Assembly (NCBI RefSeq): GCF_001570565.1
Contig: NZ_BBXE01000015.1
Coordinates: 172,381 to 236,380, forward strand
Direction: 5' to 3'
From: Herbidospora yilanensis
GTDB taxonomy: Bacteria > Actinomycetota > Actinomycetes > Streptosporangiales > Streptosporangiaceae
DNA: 64,000 bases
Below are positions 37,275 through 46,493 of the stretch, piece after piece (the stretch's first letter is position 1; each line of letters starts with the position of its first letter). The translations under genes and the position numbers were made by a program. The notes under the pieces were generated by a model. The model did no database searches. It had not been told where the DNA came from and worked only from the letters and a program-made list of their open reading frames with translations.

Positions 37275-38030
37275 ATGACACAGTGGGATCCGGCCGTCTA
37301 CGGTCGGTACGCCGATGAACGTTCCCGGCCCTTCTATGAGCTCACCGCGCGGATCAGGGCCGACGATCCCGGCTACGTCGTCGATCTCGGCTGCGGCACC
37401 GGAGACCTGACCGTGTCGCTGGCGGTCCGCTGGCCCGACGCGCGCGTTCACGGGGTCGACTCCTCGCCCGAGATGATCGCCAAGGCCCCCGAGGGCGCCA
37501 CCTTCGAGGTCGCCGACGTGCGCGACTGGCGTCCGGCCGAGCCGGTCGACGTCATCGTGTCGAACGCGTTGCTCCAGTGGGTGCCCGAGCACCGGGAACT
37601 GCTCCTCGACTGGGCCGGGGAGCTGAACCAGGGCGGCTGGCTGGCCTTCCAGGTGCCGGGCAACTTCGCCGCGCCCAGCCACCAGGTCGTCAGGGAGCTC
37701 TGCCGGAGCCCCGAATGGGCCGCCGAGCTGGCCGACCTCGCCTGGCGCGACCCGGTCGACTCCGCCGGGGAGTATCTGGAGTTGCTGGCGGGCGCGGGCC
37801 TGATCGTGGACGCCTGGGAGACCACCTACGTCCACGTCCTCCAGGGCGACGACCCGGTGCTCAGATGGGTCACCGGCACGGCGTTGCGGCCCATGCTGAC
37901 CCGGCTGAACCCCGAACGCCGCGAACGTTTCCTCGCCGACGCCGGCCGTGCGCTCGCCGAGGCCTATCCCCCCCACGACTACGGCACCCCGTTCGAGTTC
38001 CGCCGCATATTCACCGTGGCACACAAATGA
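37275..38030 (+). CDS. tam: Trans-aconitate 2-methyltransferase
   Basis: 251-residue SAM-dependent methyltransferase that esterifies trans-aconitate, a spontaneous inhibitor formed from cis-aconitate. SAM motif VVDLGCGTGDLT (about 35-46), ALLQWVPEH (about 98-106) and WVTGTALRPML (about 198-208) match Tam proteins; N-terminal MTQWDPAVYGRYADER is also typical. The mRNA leader and Shine-Dalgarno come from a repeat half copy. Probably controlled by the divergent MarR. Confidence 0.92.
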   Translation: MTQWDPAVYGRYADERSRPFYELTARIRADDPGYVVDLGCGTGDLTVSLAVRWPDARVHGVDSSPEMIAKAPEGATFEVADVRDWRPAEPVDVIVSNALLQWVPEHRELLLDWAGELNQGGWLAFQVPGNFAAPSHQVVRELCRSPEWAAELADLAWRDPVDSAGEYLELLAGAGLIVDAWETTYVHVLQGDDPVLRWVTGTALRPMLTRLNPERRERFLADAGRALAEAYPPHDYGTPFEFRRIFTVAHK

Positions 38031-38107
38031 TCACCAGTATTCGTATTAAGGGCATTCATCGGTGATGGACGCAGACACGCCCAAGTGTCCTGGATCGGGG
38101 AAATCGC

Positions 38108-38221
38108 AGGCCGCAGCGCGCCGACGCCTGGACTGACGGAGCGCCGGGAGCGCAGCGACCAGAGCGGAGGAGGGAAGGCGTCGGATATGAGCGCGAGGAC
38201 CGCCGTGCCGAAGGCGCGGCC
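38108..38221 (+). repeat. Dispersed hairpin repeat (locus C)
   Basis: Complete copy. Hairpin 1 stem CCGACGCC/GGCGTCGG encloses the conserved core (GGACTGACGGAGCGCCGGGA then GCGCAGCGACCAGAGCGGAG). Hairpin 2 is CCGTGCC-GAA-GGCGCGG with one G-U pair. About 80 bases after the methyltransferase stop and 80 before the CYTH-CHAD start. Confidence 0.88.
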
Positions 38222-38299
38222 ATCGAATAGGCGATTTGTTCACCTTCAGGTGGCATCATGGCCGCAATTCGGCCGTGTCACGTTTACCTGGAGGTGCTG

Positions 38300-39742
38300 G
38301 TGGCGATCGAGATCGAGGACAAGTTCGATGTCCCAGACGAGTTCGTGGTGCCAGATCTGCTCGGCGTGAAAGGCGTCGAAGCGATCTCCGGGCCCAAATC
38401 CCACCAGCTCGTGGCCGTTTACTTCGACACTCCCGATCTGCGGCTCGCCGCTCGCGGCATCACCCTGCGGCGGCGCCGCGGCGGCGACGACCCCGGCTGG
38501 CACCTGAAACTGCCCAAGGCCGCCGGAGTGCGGCAGGAGATCCAGCTACCGCTCACCCGCAGCGCCAAGGTGGTGCCGGCCGACCTGGCCGCGCAGGTGC
38601 TCGTCTACACGCGCGGCCACGCGCTCGTGCCGGTCGCCGAACTCGACACGAAGCGGTCGGTGACCCGGCTGCTCGACGGGGACGAGCAGGTGCTCGCCGA
38701 GGTCGCCGACGACCGCGTCAAGGGGACCGTCTACGGCGACGCCCCGCGCGTCGAGCGGTGGCGGGAGGTCGAGGTCGAGCTCGTCAAGGGTGACGAGGCG
38801 CTGCTGAAGCGGGTGGGCAAGCGGGTGATCAAGGCGGGGGCTGCCACAGGCGGTTCCGCCAACAAGCTGGGGCGGTTGTTGGGCGAAGCCGTACAGAAAC
38901 TGCCGAAGTCGCCTGCCGAGGGGACGGTCGGCGCCGCGGTGTTCGCCTACCTGCGGAGCCAGACCGACGCGCTGATCGCGCAGGACGGCCGGGTGCGGCG
39001 GGCCGAGGAGGACGCCGTGCACAAGGCGCGGGTGGCGTGCCGGCGGATGCGCAGCGCGTTCAAGGCCTTCTCCTCGATCGTGACCGAGTCGGACGCGATC
39101 CAGGAGGAGTTGCGCTGGCTCGGCGCGGTGCTCGGCGAGGTGCGCGACCTCGAGGTCATCCAGGCTCGTTTCGGCAAGGAGCTCGACGGGCTCGACGACC
39201 ACCTGATCGTCGGCCCGGTCCGGGCCCGGCTGCTCGACGACCTCAAGCTCCAGGAGCAGGAGGGGTACGAGCGGGCCCGCGAGGCCATGAACGGGGAGCG
39301 CTACTTCGCCCTGCTCGACGCGCTCGACGAGCCCTACGTCTTCACCGGCCGGGCGACCCGCGAGGCCGGGCCCGAGCTGGCCAAGATCGTGGGCAAGGAG
39401 TGGAAGCGGGTCCTCCGGAGGCACGCGACCGCCCAGGCCATCGACGACCCGCACGAGCGCGAGATCGCCATGCACGACGTGCGCAAGGCGGCCAAGCGCG
39501 CCCGCTACACCGCCGAGGCGGCCGGCATGGGCGACGAGGCCGCCCGCGCCGAGGCGATCCAGGAGGCCCTGGGCCTCTACCAGGACGGCGTGGTCGCCCA
39601 GGAGACCCTGGAGAAGGAGGCCGCCAAGGCCCGGGAGGCCGGCGAGGACACCTTCACCTACGGCGTGCTGGCCGGCCTGGAGCGCGCCGCCGCCGACCGC
39701 GCCCGCGACCGCTTCCCCAAGTTGTGGAAAAAATTTACGTGA
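38300..39742 (+). CDS. CYTH and CHAD domain protein
   Basis: 480 residues from GTG at 38300, chosen for the GGAGG 5 bases upstream; a possible ATG at 38258 would add 14 unrelated residues. The N-terminal CYTH (triphosphate tunnel) domain, about 1-195, starts with the signature EIEDK (ExExK) and has basic and acidic strands for metal-triphosphate binding. The CHAD domain, about 210-480, has the conserved histidines in EEDAVHKARVACRRMRSAFK and MHDVRKAAKRARYTAEA. CHAD binds polyphosphate. ppk1 nearby makes that polymer. The 3' end overlaps the convergent Nudix gene by 8 bases. Confidence 0.93.
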   Translation: MAIEIEDKFDVPDEFVVPDLLGVKGVEAISGPKSHQLVAVYFDTPDLRLAARGITLRRRRGGDDPGWHLKLPKAAGVRQEIQLPLTRSAKVVPADLAAQVLVYTRGHALVPVAELDTKRSVTRLLDGDEQVLAEVADDRVKGTVYGDAPRVERWREVEVELVKGDEALLKRVGKRVIKAGAATGGSANKLGRLLGEAVQKLPKSPAEGTVGAAVFAYLRSQTDALIAQDGRVRRAEEDAVHKARVACRRMRSAFKAFSSIVTESDAIQEELRWLGAVLGEVRDLEVIQARFGKELDGLDDHLIVGPVRARLLDDLKLQEQEGYERAREAMNGERYFALLDALDEPYVFTGRATREAGPELAKIVGKEWKRVLRRHATAQAIDDPHEREIAMHDVRKAAKRARYTAEAAGMGDEAARAEAIQEALGLYQDGVVAQETLEKEAAKAREAGEDTFTYGVLAGLERAAADRARDRFPKLWKKFT

Positions 39743-40586
39743 CGTAGCGGTCGACGCTGACCAGTTCGCCCTCTGCGTGGTGGAGGACGGCGAAACCGCC
39801 CTTTCGTAGGTGAGTGTCGCCGATGCGCCCGTCGGAGAGGGCGTCGAGCAGGTCGGGGAGGACCTTGCCGTGGCTGCAGACCGCGGTCGGTTCGGTCAGT
39901 TTGCGGACCAGCCGGAGGGTGTCCTTCGGGTCGTAGCCGGGCTCGGAGAGCAGCTTCTCCTTGCGGATCGGCAGGCCCGAGGCGGTCGCGTAGGGCTTGA
40001 GGGTCTGGGTGCACCTGCGGCTGGGGGAGCTGACCAGGTGCCGCGGCGCGTAGGCGGCCAGGGCCTCGGCGAGTGTCTCGGCCTGGGCCAGGCCGAGAGC
40101 GTCGAGCGGACGCCGGTCGTCGTGGCCCTTCCACTCCGGGCGGTTGCCCGCCAGGCCGTGCCTGACCAGGATCAGCGGCACCGTCGCCAGTGGGGCCGCT
40201 GTCAGTGCCCGCAGCAGGCCCGCGTCCCACTCGTAGGTGAGCCGGTCGCGGGCCTCGCCGAGAGACATCCAGACGACCTCGTCGACCTCGTCGACCGCCG
40301 TCAGGTCGTTTTTCCCGCTGACCCGCGCGGCCCAGTAGTCGACCCGCTTGAGGCGGCCGTCCTTCAGGTAGTGGACGGGCGGCAGCGAGCGGCCCAGCAC
40401 GACCGACAGGCCGGTCTCCTCCCGGACCTCGCGCAGCGCGCCGGTGATGACGTGCTCGCCCGACTTGAGTTTGCCCTTCGGGAACGACCAGTCGTCGTAC
40501 TTGGGCCGGTGCACGACCGCGACCTCGGGGGAGGCCTCGTCGCCGCGCCAGATCACGGCGCCGGCGGCGTGGATCACGTCGGTCAT
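39735..40586 (-). CDS. mutT1: Nudix hydrolase-histidine phosphatase fusion (MutT1-like)
   Basis: 283 residues. The N-terminal Nudix domain (about 1-135) has the box [19 protein letters not shown]; the C-terminal domain (about 150-283) is a histidine phosphatase with RHG in [12 protein letters not shown] and [10 protein letters not shown] carrying the second His. Mycobacterial MutT1 has the same fusion and degrades 8-oxo-dGTP and dinucleoside polyphosphates. ATG overlaps the ppk stop (ATGA), as in many actinobacteria. It shares 8 bases of 3' end with the CHAD gene on the other strand. Confidence 0.92.
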   Translation of the reverse strand: MTDVIHAAGAVIWRGDEASPEVAVVHRPKYDDWSFPKGKLKSGEHVITGALREVREETGLSVVLGRSLPPVHYLKDGRLKRVDYWAARVSGKNDLTAVDEVDEVVWMSLGEARDRLTYEWDAGLLRALTAAPLATVPLILVRHGLAGNRPEWKGHDDRRPLDALGLAQAETLAEALAAYAPRHLVSSPSRRCTQTLKPYATASGLPIRKEKLLSEPGYDPKDTLRLVRKLTEPTAVCSHGKVLPDLLDALSDGRIGDTHLRKGGFAVLHHAEGELVSVDRYVT

Positions 40587-42670
40587 TTGCCGTCGTCCAC
40601 GGTCCGCCAGCGTCGTGTGCCGATGAGGTGTTGTTGTAGATCGGCGCCGCCATTTTGGCGAAGCCAACGGCCATCTGAGGTGAGCCACCATGTGTCCGTC
40701 CCGTCGGAGAACGCGCGGTCGAGCAGGTCGGCGATGTAGGACCGGTGTTGTGCTCCGGTCACCTTCACCAGGGCCTCCACCCTTCGGTCGAGGTTGCGTC
40801 GCATCAGGTCGGCGCTGCCGATCCACATCTCGGGCCGTCGTCCGCCGCCGAACTCGTAGATGCGGGAGTGCTCCAGGAAGCGCCCAAGAAGGCTTCTGAC
40901 CCTGATCGTCTCGGACAAACCCGGTACGCCGGGCCGCAGCGTGCAGATGCCGCGCACCCACAGGTCGATCGGCACGCCCGCCTGCGAGGCGCGGTAGAGG
41001 GCGTCGATCACGGGTTCGTCGACGAGCGAGTTGGTCTTGATCCGGATCCGGGCCGCGCGGCCCGCCTTGTGGTGGGCGATCTCCCGGTCGATGCGGGCCA
41101 GCAGGCCGTGCCGCAGCGAGTGGGGCGCCACCAGCAGCCGCCGGTAGGCCGAGTGGTTGGAGTAGCCGGTGAGGTGGATGAACAGGTCGGTGACGTCCTC
41201 GCCGACGAGCGGGTCGGACGTCAGGAGGCCGAAGTCCTCGTACATGCGGGCGGTCTTCGGGTTGTAGTTGCCGGTGCCGATGTGGCAGTAGCGGCGCAGT
41301 TCGCCGTTCTGTTCCTGGCGCACGACCAGGGCCAGCTTGCAGTGGGTCTTCAGGCCCAGCACGCCGTAGACGACGTGGCAGCCGGCCTTCTCCAGTTTCC
41401 TGGCCCACGAGATGTTGGCGTGCTCGTCGAACCTGGCCTTGATCTCGACGACCACGACGACCTGCTTGCCCGCCTCGGCGGCGTCGATGAGGGCGTCCAC
41501 GATCGGGGAGTTGCCGCTGGTCCGGTAGAGCGTCTGCTTGATCGCCAGCACCTGCGGGTCGGCCGCGGCGTGCTCGATGAACCGCTGCACGCTGGTGGAG
41601 AAGCTGTCGTAGGGGTGGTGCAGCAGGATGTCCTTCTCCCGCAGCATCGCGAAGATGTCGTCGTCGGCGTGGATCACCTCGGCCGGCACGAACGGCCGGT
41701 AGCTGAGCTCGCCCCGGTTGTGGGTGGGCCCGAGGTCGGCGATGGTGTGCAGCCCCGACAGGTCGAGCGGGCCGGGCACCCGGTAGATCTCGTGGTCCTG
41801 TACGCCCAGCTCCTCGACCAGCAGGTCGAGCACCTCGGGCGTGATCGTGTCCTCGACCTCGATGCGCACCGGCGAGCCGAACCGGCGACGGCGCAGTTCG
41901 CGTTCGAGGGCCTGCATCAGGTTCTCGGTGACGTCCTCGTCGACGTCGAGGTCCTCGTTGCGGGTGACCCGGAAGACGTGGTGCTGGACGATCTCCATGC
42001 CCTTGAAGAGCTGGCCGAGGTGGGCCGCGATGACGTCCTCAAGGGGTACGAACCGGTCTTTGGCCACCTTCACGAAGCGGGGGAGCTGCTGGGGCACCTT
42101 CACCCGTGCGAAGACCGTGTTGCCGTTGACGGGGTTGCGGACCGTGACCGCCAGGTTGAGCGACAACCCCGAGATGTTGGGAAACGGGTGGGCCGGGTCG
42201 ACGGCCAGCGGCGTCAGCACCGGCCGGATGCGCTCCCGGAACAACTTCCGCATGACCGTGCGCTCGTCGCGCCCGAGGTCGGCCCAGCGGACGATCTCGA
42301 TGCCCTCGGCCACCAGTTCGGGCACGATCGTCTTGTGGAACAGGGCCGAATGGCGCTGCACCAGGACGTCGGCGATCCCGTTGATGCGCTCCAATTCGTC
42401 ACTGGGCTTCAGCCCGCTCTGCGCTCTGAGCAGGAGTCCCGTTGCCATCCGCCGTTTCAGGCCCGCGACCCGCACCATGAAGAACTCGTCCAGGTTGCTC
42501 GCGAAGATCGCCAGGAACCGCACCCGTTCGAGCAGGGGAAGCTGGGCGTCCTCAGCGAGTTCGAGCACACGTTCGTTGAACTGGAGCCAGCTCTCCTCTC
42601 GGTTGAGGAATCGCTCATGAGGGAGGGGGAGTTCCTCCGGGGAGATGGGCACGGAAATTTCGGCGGACAT
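40583..42670 (-). CDS. ppk: Polyphosphate kinase 1
   Basis: 695 residues. Makes inorganic polyphosphate from ATP. N-terminal PPK-N domain begins [17 protein letters not shown]; the catalytic C1/C2 domains contain the phospho-accepting His of the HxK motif in [10 protein letters not shown] (His443) and the [20 protein letters not shown] stretch, then [17 protein letters not shown] at 42670 with a weak CAGGA upstream. It is the first gene of the ppk-mutT1 operon, convergent with the polyphosphate-binding CHAD protein. Confidence 0.96.
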   Translation of the reverse strand: MSAEISVPISPEELPLPHERFLNREESWLQFNERVLELAEDAQLPLLERVRFLAIFASNLDEFFMVRVAGLKRRMATGLLLRAQSGLKPSDELERINGIADVLVQRHSALFHKTIVPELVAEGIEIVRWADLGRDERTVMRKLFRERIRPVLTPLAVDPAHPFPNISGLSLNLAVTVRNPVNGNTVFARVKVPQQLPRFVKVAKDRFVPLEDVIAAHLGQLFKGMEIVQHHVFRVTRNEDLDVDEDVTENLMQALERELRRRRFGSPVRIEVEDTITPEVLDLLVEELGVQDHEIYRVPGPLDLSGLHTIADLGPTHNRGELSYRPFVPAEVIHADDDIFAMLREKDILLHHPYDSFSTSVQRFIEHAAADPQVLAIKQTLYRTSGNSPIVDALIDAAEAGKQVVVVVEIKARFDEHANISWARKLEKAGCHVVYGVLGLKTHCKLALVVRQEQNGELRRYCHIGTGNYNPKTARMYEDFGLLTSDPLVGEDVTDLFIHLTGYSNHSAYRRLLVAPHSLRHGLLARIDREIAHHKAGRAARIRIKTNSLVDEPVIDALYRASQAGVPIDLWVRGICTLRPGVPGLSETIRVRSLLGRFLEHSRIYEFGGGRRPEMWIGSADLMRRNLDRRVEALVKVTGAQHRSYIADLLDRAFSDGTDTWWLTSDGRWLRQNGGADLQQHLIGTRRWRTVDDGK

Positions 42671-42733
42671 GTCCTGAATATGCCCGAGTTTGTTGAACGA
42701 CGTGTTAACTTCCCCGCAACGAAATCGCCAGTC

Positions 42734-43579
42734 TCAGCCTTCACTCTCGCGGGCACGTGCTAGCTTCTCGTTCTCCCTCGCCTCGCGGGCGCGGATCTTC
42801 TCCTGCTCCCGCCGGAGCTTCTCGGCCTCCTTGGCCTCGCGCTCGCGCTGCTTCTCGGCCTCGCGCCAGAGCCTCTCCTGCTCCTTGCGCTGACGGCTGA
42901 GCTCTTTGGGATCGGTCAGCGGGCCGGCGGGCAGTGGGGGCGCCAGCACCAGCCCCCGGGAGGCGTTGGTCAGCGCCGGGGCCGCGTCGAGGTCGCTCAG
43001 CCCGTTCCAGCACAGGTTCACCAGGTGGGCGGCGACCGCCTCACGGCTGGGTTTGCGCACGTCGAGCCACCACTGGCCGGTCAGTGCGACCATGCCGACG
43101 AGCATCTGGGCGTACATGGGGGCGGTCTTGGGGTCGTAGCCCCGGCCGGCGAACTCGTCGGCCAGCACGTCTTCCACCTGGCTGGCGATGTCGCTGATCA
43201 GGCTGGCGAAGGTGCCGGTGCCGGAGGCGGCGTGGGAGTCGCGGACCAGGATCCGGAAGCCCTCGCTGCTCTCCTCGATGTACTGGAGCAGCGCCAGGGC
43301 GGCCCGCTCCAGTTTCACTCGCGCGTGGGTGGCCGACAGGGCCTGCGTGACGAGGACGAGCAGGCGTTGCATCTCGCGGTCGATGACCACGGCGTAGATG
43401 CCTTCCTTGCCGCCGAAGTGCTCGTACACCACGGGCTTCGACACGCTGGCGTGTGCGGCGATCTCCTCCACCGAAGTGCCGTCGAAGCCCTTCTCCGCGA
43501 AGAGGGAGCGACCGATCTGGATCAGCTGCTCGCGCCGTTCCGCGCCCGTCATTCGCCTGCGGGATCTGGATTCGGTCAC
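42734..43579 (-). CDS. TetR-family regulator with C-terminal charged coiled coil
   Basis: 281 residues from GTG at 43579. HTH at about 10-55 (REQLIQIGRSLFAEKGFDGT, SVEEIAAHASVSKPVVYEHF). The ligand domain reaches about 200. The last about 55 residues are almost only Arg, Lys, Glu and Gln, an unusual single-helix/coiled-coil tail. The desaturase gene lies just upstream on the same strand, and the palindromes before that gene are likely its operators, suggesting control of membrane lipid unsaturation. The start lacks a Shine-Dalgarno; CATTAT ends 6 bases upstream. Confidence 0.9.
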   Translation of the reverse strand: MTESRSRRRMTGAERREQLIQIGRSLFAEKGFDGTSVEEIAAHASVSKPVVYEHFGGKEGIYAVVIDREMQRLLVLVTQALSATHARVKLERAALALLQYIEESSEGFRILVRDSHAASGTGTFASLISDIASQVEDVLADEFAGRGYDPKTAPMYAQMLVGMVALTGQWWLDVRKPSREAVAAHLVNLCWNGLSDLDAAPALTNASRGLVLAPPLPAGPLTDPKELSRQRKEQERLWREAEKQREREAKEAEKLRREQEKIRAREARENEKLARARESEG

Positions 43580-43585
43580 GGCACC

Positions 43586-43591
43586 ATAATG
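43586..43591 (-). promoter_or_regulatory. Candidate -10 hexamer of leaderless tetR
   Basis: Minus-strand CATTAT, 6 bases before the GTG start, resembles TANNNT in five of the informative positions. It would give a message starting at the start codon, independent of the desaturase promoter. Confidence 0.4.
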
Positions 43592-43645
43592 GCGGGCCGT
43601 GAGAGTGACGGCACAAGCACGCCCTCGCACGGCCCTCGGTATGGG

Positions 43646-44590
43646 CTAGGCAATGCGCTTCGCCGCCAGTCGCTCTGGATTGGGCCACCGCACGTCATAG
43701 GCCCAGCCGAAGCGCTCGAAGATCTTGATCAGACCGGCGCTGAGATCGATCTGGCCCTTCAGCACGCCGTGCCGCGCGCAGGTGGGGTCGGAGTGGTGCA
43801 GGTTGTGCCACGACTCGCCGAACGAGGGCAGCGCCAGCCACCAGACGTTGCGCGACTTGTCGCGCGACTCGAAGGCCTCGTCGCCGAACACGTGGCAGAT
43901 CGAGTTGATCGCCCAGGTGACGTGGTGGAGCAGGCCGATGCGGACCAGGGTGCCCCAGAAGAATGCCGTCGCGGCGCCCTGCCACGACCAGGTGATCAGG
44001 CCGCCGAGGACGCCCGGCAGCACCAGCGAGGTGATCGCCAGCACCGGGAACATCTTGTGGAACTTGACGATGTCCGGGTCTTTGACCAGGTCGGGGGCGT
44101 ACTTCTCGCGGTTGGCGCGCTCGGCTTCGAACAACCAGCCCATGTGGGCGTACAGGAGGCCCTTGGTGACCGCCCAGAACGAGGTGCCGAAACGCCACGG
44201 CGAGTGCGGGTCGCCGTCCTTGTCGGAGAACTTGTGGTGCTTGCGGTGGGTGGCGACCCAGTCGAGGACCGACATCTCCAGCGACATGCTGCCCGCGACG
44301 CCCAGGGCGATCTTCAGCGGGCGCTTGGCCTTGAAGGAGCCGTGGGTGAAGTAGCGGTGCAGGCCCACCGTCACCCCGAGACCGGTGAACATGTAGAAGA
44401 CGAACGCGATGGCGATGTCGACCCAGCTCAGCCAGCCCCAGGCCCAGGCCACCGGCACCGCGAGCGCCAGCGCCACCAGGGGCAGGCCCACCACCGCGCC
44501 GAAGGTGATGATCTCGGGGGTGGTCTTCCTCTCGGGATCCATGTCAGGTTTGGGCTGCTTGGGGCCCGGGCGCTCCGAGACTACGGTCAT
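43646..44590 (-). CDS. Acyl-CoA / fatty acid delta-9 desaturase
   Basis: 314-residue membrane di-iron desaturase. The three histidine boxes are present: HRYFTH (about 75-80), HRKHH (about 112-116) and HNLHH (about 252-256). About four membrane helices. Introduces a cis double bond in acyl chains; the electron donor is not in the window. ATG with GAGG upstream. Three phased palindromes lie 34-77 bases upstream, likely bound by the neighbouring TetR protein. Confidence 0.94.
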   Translation of the reverse strand: MTVVSERPGPKQPKPDMDPERKTTPEIITFGAVVGLPLVALALAVPVAWAWGWLSWVDIAIAFVFYMFTGLGVTVGLHRYFTHGSFKAKRPLKIALGVAGSMSLEMSVLDWVATHRKHHKFSDKDGDPHSPWRFGTSFWAVTKGLLYAHMGWLFEAERANREKYAPDLVKDPDIVKFHKMFPVLAITSLVLPGVLGGLITWSWQGAATAFFWGTLVRIGLLHHVTWAINSICHVFGDEAFESRDKSRNVWWLALPSFGESWHNLHHSDPTCARHGVLKGQIDLSAGLIKIFERFGWAYDVRWPNPERLAAKRIA

Positions 44591-44623
44591 GAAGTACCTC
44601 GCGATCTGTGATAAGTGGTCCGG

Positions 44624-44667
44624 TTACGCCACCGTAACCTACGCCATCGTAAGTTAGGAAGTCCTAA
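44624..44667. promoter_or_regulatory. Three phased palindromic operators upstream of the desaturase
   Basis: TTACGCCACCGTAA (44624-44637), CTACGCCATCGTAA (44639-44652) and TTAGGAAGTCCTAA (44654-44667) start exactly 15 bp apart. Each is a 5-4-5 inverted repeat, perfect except one end base in the second. Common frame: TA(C/G)G-N4-C(G/C)TA. Likely TetR sites. Confidence 0.75.
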
Positions 44668-44823
44668 GTCGAGAATGGGGAGAAGGTGTATCGTGGGCGG
44701 CCATCTCATGGCGCGAAACTGTCTTGCGGGAAAAGCCGCTGGTCTGCTATGGCGTGGCACGTTCCGGAAGTGACGCTTAACCACCACCCTTTCCGTGGGT
44801 GTGCCCGGTAAGCTTGGTGGCGA

Positions 44824-44899
44824 TCCGGCGTTGGGTAATTGGCAGCCCGCCAACCTTTGGAGTTGGTTTGTCCTGGTTCGAGTCCAGGCGCCGGAACCA
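44824..44899 (+). tRNA. tRNA-Gln (anticodon TTG)
   Basis: Complete cloverleaf. Acceptor TCCGGCG/CGCCGGA, discriminator A and encoded CCA; anticodon stem CCAAC/GTTGG with loop CTTTGGA, anticodon TTG for codon CAA; T arm CCTGG-TTCGAGT-CCAGG. A TAAGCT -10-like hexamer lies at 44808-44813. A glutamine tRNA ahead of glmU is conserved in actinobacteria. Confidence 0.97.
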
Positions 44900-44994
44900 A
44901 ATCGGGTCTCAGGTAAGCTCACGTTGTCGAGCGGGTGACCGTGCGGCATCCGTCAGCTGACCGTTTCGTTCGCGGATCCGAGGGAGCTCCCACA

Positions 44995-46428
44995 GTGAGT
45001 GCGCCGCGCCCGGCCGCCGTCATCGTCCTCGCCGCCGGCGAGGGCACCCGGATGAAGTCGGCCACACCCAAGGTCCTCCACGAGGTCTGCGGCCGCACAC
45101 TCGTCGGCCACATGCTCCACGCCTCTCGGGAACTCGACCCCGAGCGCCTGATCGTTGTGGTCGGACACGCCCGGGAGCAGGTCCAGGGCCATCTGTCCTC
45201 GGTGTTCCCCGGGGTCGTCCCGGTCGTACAGGAACAGCAGAACGGCACCGGCCACGCCGTGCGGGTGGTTCTCGAGAACGTCGGCGTGATCGACGGAACG
45301 GTCCTGGTCGTGTACGGCGACACGCCCCTCCTGCGCGGCTCCACGCTGGCCGGGCTGCTGGAGCGGCACGCGGCCGACGGCAACGCCGTCACCGTGCTCA
45401 CCGCCCACGTGCCCGACCCGACGGGATACGGCCGCATCGTCCGCGGCGACGACGGCGCGGTCCTCGCGATCGTCGAGCACAAGGACGCCACGCCCGAGCA
45501 GCTCGCCATCGACGAGATGAACTCCGGCGTCTACGCCTTCGACGGCGCCCTCCTGGCAGATGCCGTCAAGCGCGTGTCGACCGCCAACTCCCAGGGCGAG
45601 GAATACCTCACCGACGTGTTGTCGATCCTCCGCGAGGAGGGCCACCGCGTCGGCGCCCACGTCGCCGCCGACCACGTCGAGGTCGAGGGCGTCAACAACA
45701 AGGCCCAGCTCGCGTTCGTCCGGCGGGTGCTCAACGACCGCATCCTCCACGAACACATGATCAACGGCGTGACGATCGTCGATCCGGCCTCGACCTGGGT
45801 CGACGCCGACGTCACGCTGGAGGCCGACGCCGTGATCCACCCCGGCACCCAGCTCCACGGATCTTCCTCCGTGGGCGCCGGCGCCGAGGTCGGCCCGGCC
45901 ACCACCCTGACCGACACCGTCGTCGGCGCGGACGCCGTGGTCCGCAACGCCGTCTGCGACTCGGCCGAGATCGGCCCCGGAGCGTCGGTGGGCCCCTTCG
46001 CCTACCTGCGCCCCGGCACGCGGCTGGGCGCGAAGGGCAAGATCGGAACCTATGTCGAGACCAAGAACGCGGTCATCGGCACCGGCTCCAAGGTGCCCCA
46101 CCTCACCTACGTCGGCGACGCGACGATCGGCGAGGGCGCCAACATCGGCGCCGCGACCGTCTTCGTCAACTACGACGGAGTCGACAAGCACCACACCACC
46201 GTGGGCGACCACGCCCGCGTGGGCAGCGACACCATGCTCGTCGCGCCGCTGACGATCGGCGACGGCGCCTACACGGCCGCCGGCTCGGTGATCGTCAACG
46301 ACGTTCCCCCCGGCGCGATGGCCGTGGCACGCGGCCGCCAGCGCAACGTCGAGGGCTGGGTGATCCGCCGCAGGTCCGGCAGCAAGTCGGCCGAGGCGGC
46401 CCAGCGGGCCCTCGAAGAAGGTTCATAA
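44995..46428 (+). CDS. glmU: Bifunctional N-acetylglucosamine-1-phosphate uridyltransferase / glucosamine-1-phosphate acetyltransferase
   Basis: 477 residues. The N-terminal uridyltransferase (LAAGEGTRMKS at about 14-24, VYGDTPLL) makes UDP-GlcNAc. The C-terminal left-handed beta-helix of hexapeptide repeats (about 260-450; VVGADAVVRNAV, NIGAATVFVNYDG) carries the acetyltransferase. UDP-GlcNAc feeds peptidoglycan and other glycans. Start GTG at 44995 with GGGAG 10 bases upstream; the open frame starts 20 codons earlier without family similarity. Confidence 0.97.
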   Translation: MSAPRPAAVIVLAAGEGTRMKSATPKVLHEVCGRTLVGHMLHASRELDPERLIVVVGHAREQVQGHLSSVFPGVVPVVQEQQNGTGHAVRVVLENVGVIDGTVLVVYGDTPLLRGSTLAGLLERHAADGNAVTVLTAHVPDPTGYGRIVRGDDGAVLAIVEHKDATPEQLAIDEMNSGVYAFDGALLADAVKRVSTANSQGEEYLTDVLSILREEGHRVGAHVAADHVEVEGVNNKAQLAFVRRVLNDRILHEHMINGVTIVDPASTWVDADVTLEADAVIHPGTQLHGSSSVGAGAEVGPATTLTDTVVGADAVVRNAVCDSAEIGPGASVGPFAYLRPGTRLGAKGKIGTYVETKNAVIGTGSKVPHLTYVGDATIGEGANIGAATVFVNYDGVDKHHTTVGDHARVGSDTMLVAPLTIGDGAYTAAGSVIVNDVPPGAMAVARGRQRNVEGWVIRRRSGSKSAEAAQRALEEGS

Positions 46429-46493
46429 CAGTTCAAGGCGCGGGTAGACCCGCGTATCACTCGGTTTCCCCGGGGCCAGGAGGAGCAAGTCGC

